A program made the position numbers and the translations under genes. A stretch of 64,000 nt of DNA from Verrucomicrobiota bacterium. GTDB taxonomy: Bacteria > Verrucomicrobiota > Verrucomicrobiia > Limisphaerales > JACPZS01. Location of the stretch: contig JACPZS010000161.1 in assembly GCA_016195385.1 (NCBI GenBank), positions 1-64,000 on the forward strand, read 5' to 3'. This document shows, in pieces, positions 7,811 through 18,288 of the stretch. The notes under the pieces are model-generated. The model saw only the letters and a list, made by a program, of their open reading frames with translations, did not search any database and had not been told where the DNA came from. The stretch's first letter is position 1; each line of letters opens with the position of its first letter.

Positions 7811-10453
7811 GTGCCTTTACAACGATTGAAAGCATTCTTTATGTTCTGCCTGGCGTTGGCCTGTGCATCTTCGCTCGCTGCGGTGGATGTGGCGGCTGGC
7901 GGCCGGCAGTTTGTTGAACGCTACTGCGTCGAATGCCATGACGCCGAGACCAGGAAAGGCGGGTTGGATTTGGCGGCGCTGAAGTTCGACCCGGCGAACT
8001 CCACCAACTTTTCCACCTGGGTGCTGGCGCATGACCGCGTGAGCAATGGCGAGATGCCGCCCAAGAAAAAAGCGCGGCCCGACACGGCGGATATGGAGGT
8101 GTTTACGAAATCGCTTTCCTCGTCGCTCGTGTCCGCGGAGCAAACGCGCCTCGCCAGGGAAGGTCGCGCGACTCAGCGGCGGTTGAATCGCTACGAATAC
8201 GAAAACGCACTGCGGGATCTCCTGCACGCGCCGTGGCTGCAAATCCGCGATTCGCTGCCGGAAGACGGCGAGGCGCAGCGCTTCAACAAAATCGGCGACG
8301 CCCTCGACATTTCGCACGTGCAGATGGCGCGCTATCTCGGCGCGGCGGATTACGCGCTGCGCCAGGCGATGGCGCCATACGTCGAACAGCCAAAGCCACA
8401 AGTGAAACGCTATTACGCGCGCGACCAGCGCAGCTTCACCGGACCGATGAAGTTTACCGTGTTCAACACCGCGCCCGAACGCGCCACGTTCCCGGTGCTC
8501 GGCTTCAAGGGCCAGCCGGACTTGCGTGCGGAGAAAGCGCCGACCACTGTCGGCGAAACCAACGCCGAACTGCGCGAACTCGAAGGCGTGGGCGTGGTCG
8601 CCAGCGCCTACGAACCGATCGAGCCGAAGTTCAACCAGTTCAAGACTCCGGTCGCGGGCCGTTACAAGTTGCGGTTTAATGCCTATTCAGTCTGGGTCGG
8701 GCCAGGGCCGACGAACAAATGGTTCGTCCCCGATCTCGACAACATTTCCAAAGGCCACCGCGACGAGCCGATCACGATTACAGCGGAAACGCCGCCGCGT
8801 CTGCTGCGGCATCTCGGCGACTTCGATATCACGCCCGAACCATCCGTGCATGAACTCGATGTGTGGCTGCTCGCCGGCGAAATGATCCGGCCCGATGCCG
8901 GACGGCTCTTTCGTTCCCGGCCCGGCGCTGGTCGCTGGCAAAATCCGCTGGCCGAGAAGGACGGTCAGCCGGGCGTGGTTTTTCGCTGGCTCGAAGTCGA
9001 AGGACCAATCTACGACGAATGGCCGCCGGCGGGACACAAGTTGCTTTTCGGCTCATTGCCAATCGTGGAGCGCAACGTGGTGAAGGCGGACGAAAATGCC
9101 AGCGAGACGAACAAACTTGGCGCTCGCCGGTTCAAACCAGCACTTGGCGTCGAGGTGGTTTCAAAGAGGCCGGTGGCTGATGCCGAAAATCTGCTGCGCG
9201 GTTTCCTGCGGCACGCCTACCGGCGTCCGTACAACGAGGCAGCGGAACTCAAACGCTTTTTGCCAGTCGTCCGCACGGCGTTGAACAAGGGCAACAACTT
9301 CACCGACGCCATGATTGCCGCTTACACCGCCGTGCTTTGCTCGCCGGAATTCGTCTGCCTCGAGAAAAAGCCCGGCCGGCTGGACGATTTCGCGCTCGCC
9401 TCACGGCTGTCCTTCTTTCTCTGGAACTCGGCGCCGGACGACGAACTGCGCGCTATCGCGTCTCGCGGCCAATTGCGCCAGCCCGAGGTGTTGCGCGCTC
9501 AAACCGAACGCCTGCTTGCCGATCCGAAGTCGCGCCGATTCGTCGACGCATTCCTCGATTACTGGCTCGACCTACGGAAGATGTTGAACACCGCGCCCGA
9601 CGCCGAGCTGTATTCGGACTACTACCTTGATGACTTGCTCACCGAATCGGCGCTTGCGGAAACACAACTCTTTTTCGCCGAACTGCTGCGCAACGATTTG
9701 CCCGCGCGCAATCTCGTCGCGTCCGACTTCGCGATGCTTAACGAAAAGCTCGCCGCGCATTACGGACTGCCGCCCGTGCCGGGCGTGGCGCTGCGTCGCA
9801 CGCCGTTGCCGCCGGACAGTGTGCGGGGCGGACTGATGACACAAGCCGCCGTGCTCAAAGTCACTGCCAATGGCACGACCACGTCGCCTGTGCTGCGCGG
9901 CGCGTGGATCATGGAACGCATCCTCGGCCAGAAACCGCCGCCGCCGCCGCCCACCGTGTCGGCCATCGATCCGGACATCCGCGGCGCGACGACGATTCGC
10001 CAGCAACTCGAAAAGCACCGCAATCAGGAATCGTGCAACGCCTGCCACGCGAAGATTGATCCCGCCGGGTTCGCGCTGGAAAACTTCGACGTGATAGGCG
10101 GCTGGCGCGAGCGTTACCGTTCCGAAGCCGGCGGCGAACCGGCGCAAGGGATCGCCAAGAGCGGCCAGAAATTTTCCTTCCATTACGCGCTGCCAGTCGA
10201 TGCCAGCGGCGAACTCCCGGATGGCCGAAAATTCCGCGACATTCGCGACCTCAAGCAACTGCTGCTTGCCGACGAAAAGCAACTCGCCCGCAATCTTGCT
10301 CGCCAATTGGCAATTTACGCCACCGGCGCGCCCGTGCGTTTCTCGGATCGTGAACAGATCGAAGGAGTCCTTCAGCGCGCAAGTTCGAGCCACTACGGCG
10401 TCCGCTCGCTCGTGCATGAAGTCGTGCAGAGCGATCTCTTTCGCAGCAAGTAA
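7811..10453 (+). CDS. Exported c-type cytochrome protein with DUF1587/DUF1592/DUF1588/DUF1585 domains
   Basis: The GTG at 7811 is preferred because it gives a clean signal peptide ([20 protein letters not shown], cleavage near SLAA) and 880 residues; an in-frame ATG at 7691 would add 40 residues that look non-coding. A haem c motif CVECH is at 39-43 and a second CxxCH, CNACH, at 742-746. Domains in order: cytochrome c-like (to about 120, with [11 protein letters not shown]), DUF1587 ([16 protein letters not shown]), a long beta-rich middle, DUF1595 ([11 protein letters not shown]), DUF1592 ([16 protein letters not shown]), DUF1588 ([31 protein letters not shown]) and DUF1585 at the end. Such proteins are characteristic of planctomycetes and verrucomicrobia and usually sit beside a DUF1552 gene, as here (12058). 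The function is unproven; periplasmic redox or polymer degradation has been suggested. Confidence 0.92.
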   Translation: MPLQRLKAFFMFCLALACASSLAAVDVAAGGRQFVERYCVECHDAETRKGGLDLAALKFDPANSTNFSTWVLAHDRVSNGEMPPKKKARPDTADMEVFTKSLSSSLVSAEQTRLAREGRATQRRLNRYEYENALRDLLHAPWLQIRDSLPEDGEAQRFNKIGDALDISHVQMARYLGAADYALRQAMAPYVEQPKPQVKRYYARDQRSFTGPMKFTVFNTAPERATFPVLGFKGQPDLRAEKAPTTVGETNAELRELEGVGVVASAYEPIEPKFNQFKTPVAGRYKLRFNAYSVWVGPGPTNKWFVPDLDNISKGHRDEPITITAETPPRLLRHLGDFDITPEPSVHELDVWLLAGEMIRPDAGRLFRSRPGAGRWQNPLAEKDGQPGVVFRWLEVEGPIYDEWPPAGHKLLFGSLPIVERNVVKADENASETNKLGARRFKPALGVEVVSKRPVADAENLLRGFLRHAYRRPYNEAAELKRFLPVVRTALNKGNNFTDAMIAAYTAVLCSPEFVCLEKKPGRLDDFALASRLSFFLWNSAPDDELRAIASRGQLRQPEVLRAQTERLLADPKSRRFVDAFLDYWLDLRKMLNTAPDAELYSDYYLDDLLTESALAETQLFFAELLRNDLPARNLVASDFAMLNEKLAAHYGLPPVPGVALRRTPLPPDSVRGGLMTQAAVLKVTANGTTTSPVLRGAWIMERILGQKPPPPPPTVSAIDPDIRGATTIRQQLEKHRNQESCNACHAKIDPAGFALENFDVIGGWRERYRSEAGGEPAQGIAKSGQKFSFHYALPVDASGELPDGRKFRDIRDLKQLLLADEKQLARNLARQLAIYATGAPVRFSDREQIEGVLQRASSSHYGVRSLVHEVVQSDLFRSK

Positions 10454-10792
10454 ACCACTGCGTCCTCCGCGTTCAGGAAAGGGCCGCAGGCCCAACACTG
10501 CGGCGGGCGGGCGCGTGGTGCGCCTTCTCTGGCGAATGGGACAAGCTCAGTCGCCAGCCCTATTCAGCCAACTCTGGCGAGACCCCGCACGTGAAAACCA
10601 TTGCCTGGCGGTGGCAGGCATTCCGAAGTTCGACATTCTGCGCGGCGGCTTTCCCTGCCAGCCTGCCAGCGGTCTGACGATGAGGCGCATGGGCTGTGGT
10701 GCCGTGGAGGGAAAGACTCTCCCGGCGTGAGTACTTCGCGCCTTCGAACATGCTGGAAGTTCCGGCGGCTTCATCACAAACTGTTCTTCAAT
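10454..10792. other. Intergenic region, 339 bp, with two short inverted repeats
   Basis: It lies between the DUF1592 and serine hydrolase genes. A 7-bp inverted repeat GCCGCAG/CTGCGGC (10483-10489 with 10498-10504) sits 30 bp after the cytochrome gene and may be a weak transcript-end hairpin. A second, CTGGCGA/TCGCCAG (10529-10535 with 10551-10557), lies a little further on. No convincing small gene was seen; an in-frame extension of the hydrolase from 10601 lacks coding character. Confidence 0.4.
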
Positions 10793-11941
10793 ATGAAACC
10801 AACCTGCTCAATTCTCATGCTTGTCGCCGCGCTCACCTGGCCGGCATCGCTTTTCGCCGCCGCGCCTGCTTCTTCCGCCGCACTGCTCGCGCCTTTCGTG
10901 GAGAAGCATGAACTCGCCGGCGCGGTCGCGCTCGTCGTGGACAGGGACAAGGTAATCTCGGTCGAGGCGGTGGGTTTTGCAGACATCGCCGGACGGACGG
11001 CGATGAAGACGGACTCAGTGTTCTGGATCGCCTCGCAGTCGAAGCCAATGACGGCGGTCGCCGTGATGATGCTCATGGACGAAGGGAGAATCGCGCTCGA
11101 CGACCCGGTGGAGAAATATCTGCCGGAGTTTCGCGGCCAGATGGTCGTGGCGGAAAAGGACAATGACCATGTGTTGCTCCGCAAGCCGGCGCATCCCATC
11201 ACCATCCGCGAGGTGCTCAGTCACATAAGCGGGCTGCCGTTCCAATCCGCCATTGAGAAGCCGACGCTCGACGGGCTGCCGCTCGACGCGGCTGTGCGCA
11301 GCTACGCGATGACACCGTTGCAAACCGAACCAGGCACGAAATATCAATACTCCAACGCCGGCATCAACACCGCCGCGCGCATCCTCGAAGTCGTGGCCAA
11401 GATGAAATACGAGGACTTCATGCAGCAGCGGCTCTTCAACCCGCTTGGCATGAAGGACACGACCTTCTGGCCGGGCGAGAAGCAGGTGAAGCGCGTGGCG
11501 AAATCGTATCGCCCGGATGCCGCAAAAACGAACCTCGAGGAATTCGCCATCAGTCAGCTCATTTACCCGCTCACGGACCGCGCGCACCGCTTCCCGATGC
11601 CGGCGGGCGGGCTGTTCTCCACGGCGCAGGACACGGCGCGTTTTTGCCAGATGCTGCTCAACGGCGGCGAACTCAATGGCCGTCGCTACCTGAGCGAAGC
11701 TGCGTTCAAGGAACTCACCAAGCGGCAGACGCCTATGTCGTTGAAAGACAGCTACGGCCTTGGCTTCGCGGTGGGTCCCGACTGGTTCGGGCACGGCGGC
11801 GCGCACGCGACAAACATGGAAATCCGTCCCGCGAAAGGACTGGCCATTATCTGGATGGTGCAGCACGGCGGCTTCCCCGGCGAGGGCGGCAAGGCGCAAG
11901 GCGTGTTTAGGAACTGGGCGCTGGAACGATTTGGAAAATGA
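10793..11941 (+). CDS. Secreted serine hydrolase, beta-lactamase/penicillin-binding class C type
   Basis: The start at ATG 10793 gives 382 residues with a signal peptide ([23 protein letters not shown]). The catalytic SxxK motif is SQSK at 81-84, the YxN motif is YSN at 186-188, and HGG at 334-336 stands where class C enzymes have KTG, the usual pattern of the beta-lactamase-related esterase/peptidase family (PF00144). Likely periplasmic; substrates of such enzymes range from D-amino peptides to esters, and nothing here picks one. Its stop overlaps an in-frame ATG of the next frame (ATGA at 11938), so it may be transcribed with the DUF1552 gene. It stands between a DUF1592 and a DUF1552 gene that are normally direct neighbours. 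Confidence 0.92.
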   Translation: MKPTCSILMLVAALTWPASLFAAAPASSAALLAPFVEKHELAGAVALVVDRDKVISVEAVGFADIAGRTAMKTDSVFWIASQSKPMTAVAVMMLMDEGRIALDDPVEKYLPEFRGQMVVAEKDNDHVLLRKPAHPITIREVLSHISGLPFQSAIEKPTLDGLPLDAAVRSYAMTPLQTEPGTKYQYSNAGINTAARILEVVAKMKYEDFMQQRLFNPLGMKDTTFWPGEKQVKRVAKSYRPDAAKTNLEEFAISQLIYPLTDRAHRFPMPAGGLFSTAQDTARFCQMLLNGGELNGRRYLSEAAFKELTKRQTPMSLKDSYGLGFAVGPDWFGHGGAHATNMEIRPAKGLAIIWMVQHGGFPGEGGKAQGVFRNWALERFGK

Positions 11942-12057
11942 TGCGGGCCGCCCGCTCGGCGGCAGAGTCTATTACGCGCCTGATCCCATGGTTGAACTTC
12001 TTTACAACAAAACGGAGTTGCGCGCCGTCCATAGAAGAGCAACATACCGGACAGCCT

Positions 12058-13386
12058 ATGAACGCACCTTACGTTTCGACTCGGCGCGCCCTTTCGCGGC
12101 GCAAGTTCCTCCGGGGCGCGGGCATCCTGCTCTCGCTGCCGATGCTTGAAGCGATGACCCCGGTGTTCGCGGGCGTGGTGAAGTCTGCGGCCAGTGCCAC
12201 GCCGGGCGGGAAGCCGCGCCGCGTGTTCGGCATCTGCAACAATCTCGGTTTGCTGCCGGATAATTTTTTCCCGAAGGACAGCGGGCGCGGCTACACGCTG
12301 TCGCCCTACCTCGAAGGGTTGAAGGAGCATCGCAACAACTTCACCGTCTTCAGCGGCGTGTCGCATCCCGACGTGGACGGCGGGCACCCGGCGGACAACT
12401 GCTTCCTCACCGCCGCGCCGCATCCGGGCAGCGCGGGCTTTCGCAACACCATCTCGCTCGACCAATACATCGGCGAGCGCATCGGACATCTCACGCGGTT
12501 CCCGTCGCTCACACTGGGCGTCAACGTGCAGCAGGGGCTGCGCAGCCTTTCGTGGACGGGATCGGGTGTGCTGATTCCGTGTGAGGAAAAAGCGGCGGAC
12601 GTTTTCAGCCGCATGTTTTTGCAGGGCACGAAGGCCGAGACCGAGGCGCAGGTGCGCAAACTGGAAACTGGCCAGAGCATCCTCGACGCGGTGGCGGGGC
12701 AGGCGAAGGACTTGCAGCGCAACGTCGGCGCGCGCGACCGCGACCGGCTCGATCAATACTTCACCAGCGTCCGCGATCTCGAACAGCGGATGCAGATGTC
12801 GCGCGAGTGGGAACGCAAGCCCAAGCCGAAAACCACCGCGTCCATGCCGCTCGATCCGGCCAGCCCCAAAGCCTACATGGACAAGGTGCGGCTGATGTAC
12901 GACATGGCGCGGCTCGCGTTTGAAACGGACTCGACGCGCTCGGTGTCGCTGCTGCTCGACAGCGTGAACTCGCCCGCGATTGAGTTTGGCGAAGTGAAGA
13001 CCAGCGACGGCTACCACAACCTTTCCCACCACGGCAAATCGAAGGAGAAGCTGGCGCAGTTGAAGACCATCGACGAGTGGCACATGAAGCTGCTGGCCGA
13101 GATGTTCACGCACTTGAAGAACGTGAAGGAGGACGGCGACACGCTGCTTGACCGCACGATGATTCTCTACGGCTCGAACCTCGGCAACGCCAACACGCAC
13201 GTCACCACGAACATGCCGACGATTTTTGCCGGCGGCGGTTTCAAGCACGGGCAACATCTCGCCTTTGACACGCAGCACAATTATCCGCTGCCGAATCTGT
13301 TCGTCTCGATGCTGCAACGAATGGGCCTGGAGACGGACAAGTTCGCCTCCGCCACCGGCACCATGCGCGGGCTGGAGCTGATTTGA
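12058..13386 (+). CDS. Tat-exported DUF1552 protein
   Basis: The start at ATG 12058 gives 442 residues and a classic twin-arginine signal: [10 protein letters not shown] at residues 13-22 followed by a hydrophobic stretch ([11 protein letters not shown]). An upstream in-frame ATG (11938, overlapping the hydrolase stop) would add 40 residues without coding character. The body matches DUF1552 ([69 protein letters not shown]), related to the DUF1501/sulfatase-like fold. The family is found mainly in planctomycetes and verrucomicrobia and partners the DUF1592 cytochrome proteins; Tat export implies that it folds, perhaps with a cofactor, before leaving the cytoplasm. The exact role is not established. 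Confidence 0.93.
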   Translation: MNAPYVSTRRALSRRKFLRGAGILLSLPMLEAMTPVFAGVVKSAASATPGGKPRRVFGICNNLGLLPDNFFPKDSGRGYTLSPYLEGLKEHRNNFTVFSGVSHPDVDGGHPADNCFLTAAPHPGSAGFRNTISLDQYIGERIGHLTRFPSLTLGVNVQQGLRSLSWTGSGVLIPCEEKAADVFSRMFLQGTKAETEAQVRKLETGQSILDAVAGQAKDLQRNVGARDRDRLDQYFTSVRDLEQRMQMSREWERKPKPKTTASMPLDPASPKAYMDKVRLMYDMARLAFETDSTRSVSLLLDSVNSPAIEFGEVKTSDGYHNLSHHGKSKEKLAQLKTIDEWHMKLLAEMFTHLKNVKEDGDTLLDRTMILYGSNLGNANTHVTTNMPTIFAGGGFKHGQHLAFDTQHNYPLPNLFVSMLQRMGLETDKFASATGTMRGLELI

Positions 13387-13535
13387 GGTCGGCGCAGGTT
13401 GCCGGGTGGAGGGGAATGTTTCAACGGCGCGACTGCGGCCGTGAAAGAACCGCACATTTCCTGTAACCATGTGGTCGTCACGGGACTCATTAAGCTAGAA
13501 CGATTGCATTAAATCTTAACCACAGGAGAGCAGTT

Positions 13536-14951
13536 ATGAAACATTGGACGTTGGCTTTGGCGTTGATCACTTCACTCTGGGCAAGCTGCGGCTTTGCCCA
13601 GGACTGGCCTCAGTGGCGCGGCCCGAATCGGGATGCAAATGCGGCGGGCTTCAAGTCGCCGAAATCCTGGCCCAAGGAACTGACCCAGAAATGGAAAGTC
13701 ACCGTCGGCGAAGGTGTCGCGACGCCGTCACTGGTGGGCGACCGGCTCTACGTCTTTTCACGCGAGGATGGCAACGAAATCACGCGCTGTCTCAACGCCG
13801 CCGATGGCAAGGAGATTTGGACCGAGAAGTACGAGTCGCTCGGCGCGAGCGGTCCCGCGCAGGGTTTTTCCGGCCCGCGCAGTTCCCCCGCCGTGGCCAA
13901 CGGCAAAGTCGTGACGCTCGGTGTGCGTGGGATGCTCTCGTGTCTCGATGCAGCCACCGGCCAGAAGCTCTGGCGCAAGGATGACTTCCATGCCTATCCC
14001 AATTTCCATCCGTCGAGTTCGCCTCTCATCGTTGATGGTCTCGCCATCGCGCAGCTTGGCGGACGCGAAAATGGCGCGGTCGTCGCCTACGATCTCGCCA
14101 GCGGCACGGAGAAATGGAAATGGAGCGGGCCGGGCCCGGCCTATGCCTCGCCTGTGCTGATGACCATCAGCGGCACCAAGCTGATCGTCGCGCAGACGGA
14201 GGCGAACCTCGTCGCCCTCAACGCCACCACCGGGCAGGTCGCGTGGGAATCCGAGGCCACTCCTCAAGGGGGTGGGCCTGGCGGAGGTGGACGGGGCATG
14301 GGTGGCGGACGGGATTACAAAGCGGCCACGCCAATCGTCGATGGCCAGACCATCATCACTGCGGGGCGCGGGGTGAAGGCGGTCAAGTTGGAAAAGAACG
14401 GCGACAAGTTCGTCGTGAAGGAATTGTGGAATAACCCGGACAAATCGATTTCGTTCAACACTCCGGCCCTGAAGAACGGCGTGCTTTACGGACTCGGCGG
14501 AAACAATGAGTTGTTCTGCCTCAACGCCAAGGATGGCTCGGTCGCGTGGAGCACTGCCTTCCCCGGCGGCGGCGCTGCTGGAGGTGGTCCTCGCGCTGCG
14601 ATCGATCTCCCTGCGCGTGCGCCGAGTTTTGTCGGCCTGGTGCAGGCGGATGGTCCCCCGCCACGCGAACCCGGCCGGCCTGGAGGCCCAGGCGGTCCCG
14701 GTGGGCCGGGTGGAAGACGCGGTGGCATGGGCGGCGGTGGTGGTTTCGGATCAATCGTGGACGCTGGCTCGGTGCTGCTCGCCCTCACCCCGGCTGGACA
14801 ACTCGTCGTCTTCGAGGCGAGCGACAAGGAATTCAAACAACTCGCCAGCTACAAGGTTTCTGACAATCAAACTCACGCCTACCCAGTCCTGTCCGGCAAT
14901 CGCATATTCATCAAAGACAAAGACTCGATCATACTTTGGACCGTGGATTGA
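13536..14951 (+). CDS. Exported PQQ-like beta-propeller protein with Gly-rich inserts
   Basis: This 471-residue protein is preceded by a good ribosome site (AGGAGAG, 7 nt before ATG). Signal peptide MKHWTLALALITSLWASCGF; the mature protein begins QDWPQWRGPNRD, the usual start of verrucomicrobial/planctomycete PQQ-like propellers (outer-membrane BamB-related fold). Blade repeats such as CLNAADGKEIWTEKYE, CLDAATGQKLWRKDDF, ALNATTGQVAWESEA and CLNAKDGSVAWSTAFPG are clear. Two low-complexity segments interrupt it: about residues 245-260 (Gly-rich) and about 375-405 (PGGPGG-type followed by GGRRGGMGGGGG). No catalytic residues for a quinoprotein dehydrogenase were recognised, so a binding or scaffold role is more likely. 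Its neighbours are other exported proteins. Confidence 0.9.
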   Translation: MKHWTLALALITSLWASCGFAQDWPQWRGPNRDANAAGFKSPKSWPKELTQKWKVTVGEGVATPSLVGDRLYVFSREDGNEITRCLNAADGKEIWTEKYESLGASGPAQGFSGPRSSPAVANGKVVTLGVRGMLSCLDAATGQKLWRKDDFHAYPNFHPSSSPLIVDGLAIAQLGGRENGAVVAYDLASGTEKWKWSGPGPAYASPVLMTISGTKLIVAQTEANLVALNATTGQVAWESEATPQGGGPGGGGRGMGGGRDYKAATPIVDGQTIITAGRGVKAVKLEKNGDKFVVKELWNNPDKSISFNTPALKNGVLYGLGGNNELFCLNAKDGSVAWSTAFPGGGAAGGGPRAAIDLPARAPSFVGLVQADGPPPREPGRPGGPGGPGGPGGRRGGMGGGGGFGSIVDAGSVLLALTPAGQLVVFEASDKEFKQLASYKVSDNQTHAYPVLSGNRIFIKDKDSIILWTVD

Positions 14952-14995
14952 AGTTCCGGCGAACTTCGAGTCTGCCAGCCTGTCGCCGCACTAAG

Positions 14996-16183
14996 GAAAC
15001 GCTGAATAAATCGGAGTTTTCAAATTTCAATTGGCTGATGGTGAATGATCCTCCAAGGGCGGGAAAATGTGCTCGATCCATTGGGTTGACGGGGCCGTGC
15101 TGGTTTGGTGGCGGGCTTTGGCCGCTCTTTTTTCATCGGCGCGCCCGGCCGGGGCGGGGATTTTCACGTCCTGGCCGCGCGCGCGCCGATCACCACGTTG
15201 GCCAGGCCAAAGAGGGTGTAAAGTTGCTGCCCGTTTTTGGCCAGTCCCCGATACCGCACCTTCCGGTGCCGGAATAGGTTATTGAGGATGTGGAAGGGGT
15301 GTTCCACGAACGCCCGCACCAAAGCCTTGGCTTTCTCGACGGCCTTGAGGGCTTCTTTCTCCGCGCCTTCAACCATGCGTTTGATCGGCCCGTGTTTGCC
15401 CGCAATCGGCCAGTCCATCGGCCGATCCAGGGCCACAATCTCCGCCCGTTTCGCCACCCCGGTGTAGCCCGTGTCGGCGTGGACTTGCTTCTCCTGCCCG
15501 GGCAGCAGTTGCGCCGTCTTGGTGATGTCGGCCACATTGGCCGCTGTGACCACCACGGTATGAACCAGCTTGCGGTCCCGATCCGCGCCGATGGACGCTT
15601 TCATTCCGAAATACCATTGCTGGCCCTTTTTGGTCTGGTGCATTTCCGGGGCGCGCTTCTTCTCCTTGTTCTTGGTGGAGGAGGGCGCGGCGATCAAGGT
15701 GGCGTCCACCCGGTGTGCCTTCGCGCAGCAGCAGGCCCCGCGCGCTCAGGTCGGCGTTGATGGCGGCAAAGAGGCTCTGGCACAGATCGTGGGTTTCGAG
15801 CCACCGCCGGAATTTCAGGAGCGTGGTGGCGTCGGGCACGCCTTCGGCCGCCAGGTCAATGCGGGCAAATCCGCGCAGCGCCTGACTGTCGTAGAGCGCG
15901 TCTTCGCGGGCTTCGTCGGCCAGGCCATACCATTGCTGAAGAAAATACACCCGCAGCATCCGCTCCAGTCCGACGGGCGGGCGTCCGCGTTCGCCCTTGG
16001 GATAAAACGGTTCAATGACGGCCAGCAGCTTGGCCCACGGGATGACTTCCTCCAGGCGGGCCAGAAACTTCTCACGGCGGGTGGTCTTCTTTTTGGCGGC
16101 AAACTCAGCTTGGGAGAAACTCGTCTGGTGCGTCCTGTCAGCGAGTTTAGGAAACGCCTGCTTCGCCGTCTGTATTAAATTGA
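14996..16183 (-). mobile_element. Decayed IS5-family insertion sequence
   Basis: A frame-shifted IS5-type transposase fills most of this stretch. The left boundary is put at GGAAACGCTGAATAAAT (14996-15012), which resembles IS5-family ends; a matching inverted copy at the right end was not found, and the element there runs straight into a 120-bp inverted-repeat element at 16184. The total of about 1.19 kb fits an IS5-family element. Loss of the right end, a lost start codon and a frameshift all suggest an inactive copy. Confidence 0.7.
15164..16133 (-). pseudogene. IS5-family transposase, frameshifted
   Basis: Two overlapping minus-strand frames together give a complete transposase. The N-terminal part reads from an ACG at 16133 (probably a former ATG: HQTSFSQAEFAAKKKTTRRE, then PVGLERMLRVYFLQQWYGLA) to GLLLREGT at about 15722. 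One extra base there (an added C in ACACCGGGTGG) moves the frame, and the C-terminal part continues VDATLIAAPSSTKNKEKKRA, HQTKKGQQWYFGMKA to the stop at 15164. The DDE residues are present: D in VDATLI, D in HADTGYTG and E in VEHPFHILN. I see no obvious slippery heptamer, so I read this as a mutation rather than programmed frameshifting. Confidence 0.85.
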
Positions 16184-16303
16184 TATGCCTATCGGGTTTA
16201 CTCAGTGAACCACTACCGCTTGACTTCGCGAGTCACGTCATCGGCCCGGCGTGGCTGGCATCAACTACAGGTTATATGTCACTGAGTGAAACTGATAGGC
16301 ATA
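16184..16303 (+). repeat. 120-bp inverted-repeat element, copy 1 (MITE-like)
   Basis: It begins TATGCCTATCGGGTTTACTC and ends GAGTGAAACTGATAGGCATA. The outer 25 bp form imperfect terminal inverted repeats (22 of 25 match), and a 70-bp non-coding core lies between. It is identical to the copy at 18401-18520 except at two positions in the core, and lies in the same orientation. There is no target-site duplication here; the left side abuts the decayed IS5 element, so one flank may have been lost. It lies 92 bp downstream of mnmG. Confidence 0.85.
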
Positions 16304-16395
16304 ATTATTTTTGGCAACCGCCCTAGGATAAATTGTGATCGTCTCAGGATTTTGACACGTAAAGATTTTGAAAATAATAACTTACAAAAATCGGT

Positions 16396-18288
16396 TTACG
16401 TCTGATTGAAGTTACGGAGATAGACTGCAATCATCTGCACGTCAACCGGCGAAACACCTGAAACTCTGGATGCTTGCGCCAGCGTCGCCGGGCGCTGGGC
16501 AGCCAGTTTTTGACGCGTTTCTGTGCGTAAGTTCGGGATTTTTATGTAGTCAATCGAAAAAGGGATTTGCTTGCTCTCTGTTTTCTTGGACCTGTCGATT
16601 TCACTGGCTTGACGTTCGATATAGCCCGAATACTTGGCAATCATTTCGACCTGACTAATAACTTCACCATCGAGTTTTGCGATGTTTACGCCTAGATCAC
16701 GATACTTGACTTCCGGCCTTCGCAGAATCTTCAACAATGAATCGGTGCCATCAAATGTGATCTCCAATTTGCGCAGTTCTGATTGAATGGCCTTAGTCTT
16801 TTTATCGACTCGCTCGTATTGTGGCTTCGACAAGAGGCCTACTTCGTACCCCAGTCGTGATAATCTTTGATCAGCATTGTCTTGACGCAGCATGAGTCTA
16901 AACTCAGCCCTCGAAGTGAACATGCGATATGGCTCCAAGGTCCCTTTGCTTGTCAGATCGTCAATCAGCACTCCTATGTAGGCTTGATCTCTTCCCAGAA
17001 GCACTGGTTCCAAGTCATGCACTCTCCGTGCTGCGTTGATCCCGGCGATCAAACCTTGCGCAGCCGCTTCTTCGTATCCAGAAGTACCGTTAATTTGACC
17101 CGCTAGAAATAAATTTTGACAAGATTTTACTTCAAGTGACAAGTCAAGCTGCGTCGGGTTTACAAAATCATACTCCACTGCATAAGCCGGCCGCACGATT
17201 TCAGCTTGTTCGCAGCCGTGAATTGACCGCACAAGTTCGAGTTGTAAAGCATAAGGAAAGCTTGTTGATAGCCCGTTTACATAGATTTCATCAGTGGCGA
17301 CCCCTTCGGGTTCCAGAAAGATCTGATGAAACTCTTTCTCTGGGAATTTCACAATTTTATCCTCAATAGAGGGACAGTAACGTGGGCCGATCCCCTCAAT
17401 CGCTCCTGAATACACCGGTGATTGATTTAGGTTCTCTTGGACGATTTTAGCAGTCATTTCGGTTGTATGAGTAGTGTAACAATCCAACTGATGACCGATT
17501 TGTCGCAAGATTGAGCCTGCAGGGAATTGGCATACACTTGACGGCAGCGCTCCAACTGATTGCTTTTCGCGTTCCATGTGGAACAAATCTTCCTTCCAAT
17601 ACGAAAAAAACGGTGGCGGATGGTCACCACTTTGAGGCTGGGTTCGCGAAAAATCAATGCTCCTTTTGCTGAGTCGCGGTGGGGTACCCGTTTTCATTCG
17701 CCCAAGTTTGAGTCCAACATCGCGAAGGGAATCAGATAGTGCCATTGCTGCCGGATCACCGGAACGCCCTCCTCGTTCGGTTTTCTTGCCGAGATGCATT
17801 AGTCCTTGCAAAAAAGTGCCAGTCGTTATGATGACTGTCTCACCATGAAATGCAACTCCAAAATCAGTTTCCACACCATAAACTTGATCATTTCTGACAA
17901 TCAATCGCGAAACAGATCCTTGCTTACAATCAAGATTAGTTTGTCTTTCGCAAACGGATTTTAAGTGAAATTGGTAAAACTTCTTGTCGCATTGAGCGCG
18001 TGGCGACCAAACCGAAGGCCCTTTCTTTGTATTGAGCATTCGGAACTGAATTCCAGCGAGATCAGCTGCTTTCCCCATTTCTCCTCCGAGGGCATCTATT
18101 TCTCGAACCATCTGCCCTTTACCCAAACCTCCGATTGCCGGGTTGCAGGACATCTGCGCGATAGAATCGAAATTGATGGTGAGCAATAATGTCGAGCAGC
18201 CGATGCGGGCAGCGGCAAGCGCAGCCTCAACACCAGCGTGCCCTCCTCCGATGACGATCACATCGTATTTCTTTGGATAAACTGTCAT
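16396..18288 (-). CDS. mnmG: tRNA uridine-5-carboxymethylaminomethyl synthesis protein MnmG
   Basis: This 630-residue protein has the length and motifs of MnmG (GidA). With MnmE it makes the cmnm5/nm5 modification at the wobble uridine of tRNAs, using FAD, NADH and a folate donor, in the cytoplasm. The FAD-binding GxGxxG is at residues 14-19 (GGGHAG). Further family motifs are SCNPAIGGLGKG, GIQFRMLNTKKGPSVWSPRA, VIITTGTFLQGLMHLG, RYCPSIEDKI, YAVEYDF, GYEEAAAQGLIAGINAAR and EPYRMFTSRAEFRL. The base composition is odd: sampled lines are about 38-52% GC against about 60% in neighbours. Near-identical 120-bp elements flank it on both sides. mnmE is not in the window. Confidence 0.97.
   Translation of the reverse strand: MTVYPKKYDVIVIGGGHAGVEAALAAARIGCSTLLLTINFDSIAQMSCNPAIGGLGKGQMVREIDALGGEMGKAADLAGIQFRMLNTKKGPSVWSPRAQCDKKFYQFHLKSVCERQTNLDCKQGSVSRLIVRNDQVYGVETDFGVAFHGETVIITTGTFLQGLMHLGKKTERGGRSGDPAAMALSDSLRDVGLKLGRMKTGTPPRLSKRSIDFSRTQPQSGDHPPPFFSYWKEDLFHMEREKQSVGALPSSVCQFPAGSILRQIGHQLDCYTTHTTEMTAKIVQENLNQSPVYSGAIEGIGPRYCPSIEDKIVKFPEKEFHQIFLEPEGVATDEIYVNGLSTSFPYALQLELVRSIHGCEQAEIVRPAYAVEYDFVNPTQLDLSLEVKSCQNLFLAGQINGTSGYEEAAAQGLIAGINAARRVHDLEPVLLGRDQAYIGVLIDDLTSKGTLEPYRMFTSRAEFRLMLRQDNADQRLSRLGYEVGLLSKPQYERVDKKTKAIQSELRKLEITFDGTDSLLKILRRPEVKYRDLGVNIAKLDGEVISQVEMIAKYSGYIERQASEIDRSKKTESKQIPFSIDYIKIPNLRTETRQKLAAQRPATLAQASRVSGVSPVDVQMIAVYLRNFNQT

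Noticed and set aside
10601-10792. Upstream extension of the serine hydrolase gene
   Set aside because: Arg/Cys/Gly-rich translation without coding character, and a signal peptide starts at 10793.
11752-13470. 572-residue minus-strand frame
   Set aside because: Antisense to the DUF1552 gene and the end of the hydrolase; the composition is typical of a shadow frame.
15700-15730. Programmed frameshift in the transposase
   Set aside because: No A-rich or other slippery heptamer at the frame change and the start codon is also lost, so simple decay is the better explanation.
15570-16178. 202-residue plus-strand open frame within the IS region
   Set aside because: It is antisense to the transposase, whose DDE motifs and family similarity are clear on the minus strand.
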